A stretch of DNA of 22,813 nucleotides from a virus: positions 1-22,813 of the IMG/VR virus record IMGVR_UViG_3300043466_002203. One strand, written 5' to 3'. Shown here in pieces: positions 20,806 through 22,813 of this stretch; position 1 is the stretch's first letter, and every line of letters begins with the position of its first letter. The translations under genes were made by a program, and so were the position numbers. The notes under the pieces are model-generated. The model worked only from the letters and a program-made list of their open reading frames with translations. It was not told where the DNA came from and searched no databases.

Positions 20806-20832
20806 GCAGATGCGGAACCCTAGGGGTATGAT
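20806..20832 (+). promoter_or_regulatory. Promoter/operator box, copy C
   Basis: GCAGATGCGGAAC, eight bases, TATGAT (20827-20832), followed two bases later by GCGGAACCA. The exonuclease ATG is 24 bases past the hexamer. This is the likely promoter of the recombination genes. Confidence 0.65.
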
Positions 20833-20855
20833 AGCGGAACCACTGCACCCCCGCC

Positions 20856-21602
20856 ATGGTCCAAGCGCCTCCCCAGGCTCAGCCCCGGTATTACTTCGAC
20901 ATCCAGCAGGGCACCGACGAATGGCACGCGCTCCGGCGTGGCGTCATCACCGCCAGTGCGATCGGCAAACTGCTCACCGCCACGGGCAAACCGGCCAACA
21001 ACGACACCAGCCGCGCCCAGCTGTATCAGCTGCTGGCGGAGAGGGTCACTGGCGAGAGCGATCAGGGGTTCTACAACGACGACATGGCGCGCGGCCACCT
21101 GCTGGAGCCCTACGCCCGGGACCTGTACGCCAAGAATTTCGACCCGGTTGCCGAGTGCGGCTTCATCACCCTCACCACCTCCGCCGGCACCCTCGGGTAC
21201 TCACCAGACGGCCTGGTGGGTGATGACGGGCTCATCGAGATCAAGTGCCCGCGGCCGAAGACTCATCTGAAGAGCCTGCTCACTGGTGTACTCCCGGTGG
21301 AGTACGTCCCACAGGTTCAGACCGGCCTTGTTGTGACTGGTCGCCGTTGGTGCGACTACATCTCCTATTCGCCCGGCCTGCCGCTGTTCGTGCAGCGCTG
21401 CGGCCCTGAGCTGGCGGTGCATGAGCAGATCTTTGCCGCACACGAAGCGGCAGAGCGCCAGCTGGATCAGCTGATGGCCGACTACCGGAACGCCGCGGCG
21501 AAGTTTCCAGCAACCGAACTCGTGGAGGTGAAGATCCCGCCACGCACCAGAGCCGCCGCCCTTGCGGCTGGCATTGATCCTGATTCCATCGAACTGTTCT
21601 GA
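20856..21602 (+). CDS. YqaJ-type phage exonuclease
   Basis: 248 aa from an ATG at 20856. The YqaJ/lambda-exonuclease pattern is clear: QQGTDEWHALRRGVITAS (17-34), ARGHLLEPYARDLY (E84), GTLGYSPDGLVGDDGLIEIKCP with D118, E128 and K130, and YVPQVQTGLVVTG (about 150-162). The enzyme resects one strand of double-stranded DNA ends and leaves 3' tails for annealing. Its stop shares one base with the RecT-like start, so the two are coupled, and SSB follows. No Shine-Dalgarno sequence is visible before the start. Assignment is firm. Confidence 0.92.
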   Translation: MVQAPPQAQPRYYFDIQQGTDEWHALRRGVITASAIGKLLTATGKPANNDTSRAQLYQLLAERVTGESDQGFYNDDMARGHLLEPYARDLYAKNFDPVAECGFITLTTSAGTLGYSPDGLVGDDGLIEIKCPRPKTHLKSLLTGVLPVEYVPQVQTGLVVTGRRWCDYISYSPGLPLFVQRCGPELAVHEQIFAAHEAAERQLDQLMADYRNAAAKFPATELVEVKIPPRTRAAALAAGIDPDSIELF

Positions 21603-22336
21603 TGACAACTCCCGACAGCACAGCGCTGGCGACCACATCCAGCACAAGCCTGGCCAGCGGCGTCTTCAGTGGCATTGCCACATTTGAAGACGCGCAGCGA
21701 ATGGCCCGAGCGCTCGCTAGCTCCACGCTGGTCCCGCCTCAGTACCAAGGCCAGAACGGCCTGAGCAACTGCCTGATTGCCTTAGAGATCAGCGGCCGGA
21801 TGCGGCTCTCTCCGCTGGTGGTGATGCAGAACATGGTGCCGATCAACGGCAAGCCCACATGGTCTGCGTCGTTCCTGATCGCCACGGTGAACGCCAGCGG
21901 CCGATTCTCGCCGCTGCGGTTCGTGTTCGATGACGACGCCAACCCGAGCAGCTGCTATGCGGTGGCGATCGACAAGGACACGAAAGGCGAACTGCGCGGC
22001 CAGATGATCACCGTGGCAATGGCCAAGGCTGAGGGCTGGTGGGGTCGCAAGGGCAGCAAGTGGCCGACGATGACGGGGCAGATGCTGACGTATCGGGCCG
22101 CCTCAGCCTGGGCCCGGGTCTACTGCCCCGAGGTGAGCCTTGGCCTGGTCACACCTGAAGAGGCTCTCGATGTTGACGCGGTGGCGGTGCATGTCGTGAG
22201 CACCCCAGCCCCGGATGAAGAACCGCTGCGCATCGGCGCGGTGGAGTTCGCCGAGCCTGAGCCCGATGCAGCCCCGGCGCCTGAGCCGGAGCCACCCACT
22301 GACGCCGAAGACCTGCCCGCCGCCTGGGCAGTTTGA
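21602..22336 (+). CDS. RecT-like single-strand annealing protein
   Basis: 244 aa from an ATG sharing a base with the exonuclease stop (TGATG). After a serine/threonine-rich start come GIATFEDAQRMARALASS, NCLIALEISGRMRLSPLVVMQNM, PTWSASFLIATVNASGRFSPLRF, TVAMAKAEGWWGRKGSKWPTM and TYRAASAWARVYCPEVSLGL, the pattern of RecT-type annealing proteins of temperate phages. Residues about 205-240 form an acidic proline-rich tail, perhaps a contact for SSB or the exonuclease. With the exonuclease it would form a two-part recombinase working on phage ends. The family is well supported by context, less so by individual residues. Confidence 0.82.
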   Translation: MTTPDSTALATTSSTSLASGVFSGIATFEDAQRMARALASSTLVPPQYQGQNGLSNCLIALEISGRMRLSPLVVMQNMVPINGKPTWSASFLIATVNASGRFSPLRFVFDDDANPSSCYAVAIDKDTKGELRGQMITVAMAKAEGWWGRKGSKWPTMTGQMLTYRAASAWARVYCPEVSLGLVTPEEALDVDAVAVHVVSTPAPDEEPLRIGAVEFAEPEPDAAPAPEPEPPTDAEDLPAAWAV

Positions 22337-22372
22337 CCGGCGCAATTCACTTACGGAACCACACCCCACACC

Positions 22373-22813
22373 ATGAACAACATCACCCTGGTCGGCCGCG
22401 CAGGCCGAGATCCTGAAGTCCGCTATTTCGAGAGCGGCACGATGGTTGCCAACCTCTCTCTCGCCGTCAACGCCTACAAGCGCGACGAAGCCCCCGACTG
22501 GTTCAACCTGACCATCTGGGGCAAGCAGGCCCAGGTCGCTGCCGACTATGTGAAGAAGGGCAGCCAGATCGCGGTGTCGGGCCGGATGACATCCGAGAAA
22601 TGGACCGACAAGACCACTGGCGAAGAGAAATCCAAGCCGGTCGTGGTCGTGGAGCGAATCACCCTGCTCGGCAGCAAGAACGACTCCCTGGATGGCGGTG
22701 GTGGTCAGGCGGCCCCGGCTCCGGCAGCAGCGCCCGCCAGGTCCACAGCCTCCGCCCCCGCTCAATCGGCGTGGAACACAGCACCCCTGAGCGACGAGGA
22801 GGTGCCGTTCTGA
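22373..22813 (+). CDS. ssb: Single-stranded DNA-binding protein
   Basis: 146 aa from an ATG at 22373, complete, with its stop at the last bases of the window. The OB fold covers about residues 1-105: MNNITLVGRAGRDPEVRYFE, PDWFNLTIWGKQAQVAADYVKKG, GRMTSEKWTDKTTGEEKSKP. A proline/alanine linker and the acidic tip DEEVPF end the protein; that tip recruits partner enzymes. The sequence resembles SSBs of picocyanobacteria. It follows the RecT-like gene by 36 bases with no promoter seen between, so it probably shares the transcript. The phage copy would coat the single strands made by the exonuclease. Confidence 0.95.
   Translation: MNNITLVGRAGRDPEVRYFESGTMVANLSLAVNAYKRDEAPDWFNLTIWGKQAQVAADYVKKGSQIAVSGRMTSEKWTDKTTGEEKSKPVVVVERITLLGSKNDSLDGGGGQAAPAPAAAPARSTASAPAQSAWNTAPLSDEEVPF

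Larger units (their letters stand above)
20572..20855. other. Leader region before the recombination genes
   Basis: Apart from the opposing 65-aa frame, the stretch holds a 13-G run (20701-20713), the 13-mer GTTGCGGTTCCGG at 20726 (also at 152 and 10768) and the promoter/operator box at 20806. I see nothing else coding in it. Confidence 0.5.

Noticed and set aside
1-22813. Defence or toxin-antitoxin system among the small DNA-binding genes
   Set aside because: The two ribbon-helix-helix genes have no toxin-like partner; their neighbours are replication enzymes.

Overview
The window looks like part of a temperate siphovirus-type phage or prophage from a high-GC picocyanobacterium (Cyanobium/Synechococcus type). 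Support for phage: a lambda-like head gene cluster (terminase small and large subunits, gpW-like connector, portal, fused protease-capsid, DUF2190 decoration protein, gpFII-like joiner, tail terminator, tail tube) and a replication/recombination arm (primase-polymerase/VapE, SF2 helicase, YqaJ exonuclease, RecT-like annealing protein, SSB). Support for a cyanobacterial host is weaker: by eye the base composition is strongly GC-rich, and the SSB reads like picocyanobacterial SSBs. No integrase, lysis gene, tape measure or tail tip is present; the tail genes probably continue beyond position 1.

Layout. Positions 1-11948 are a minus-strand structural block with tightly coupled genes, read from the 75-aa protein at 11948 down to the tail tube cut by the left edge. 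A 244-base gap just upstream of the small terminase gene (10749-10992) has repeats and is the best place for a packaging site. Positions 12231-14647 are a second minus-strand unit (ribbon-helix-helix protein, then primase/VapE) closed by a terminator. From about 14.7 kb most genes run on the plus strand: HNH nuclease, a conserved phage protein, a repeat array, a 50-aa ribbon-helix-helix protein, an SF2 helicase and a winged-helix protein. A minus-strand HNH nuclease of visibly lower GC interrupts (18441-19328). Then come a VRR-NUC nuclease, a putative regulator, and the YqaJ-RecT-SSB recombination set.

The most striking element is at 15880-16317: three consecutive modules, each made of a strict 5-base-register GGCNN array (17, 15 and 24 pentamers), exactly six spacer bases, and a hairpin capped by a TTCG tetraloop with a conserved C-C mismatch. 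An open frame runs through the whole array and overlaps the upstream stop (TGATG) and the downstream start (ATGA). A gene for a small ribbon-helix-helix protein follows directly. I do not recognise this arrangement.

Two candidate regulatory motif families were found. A 27-base promoter-like box (GCRGAT, GGAAC, TATGAT at fixed spacing) occurs twice before the HNH gene at 14.9 kb and once before the recombination genes; related GGAAC/GGGGTTCC elements form a perfect palindrome at the regulator's start. A different motif (YCCRTASSCTR, minus strand) lies just upstream of five structural genes. This suggests separate early and late gene control, by inference only.
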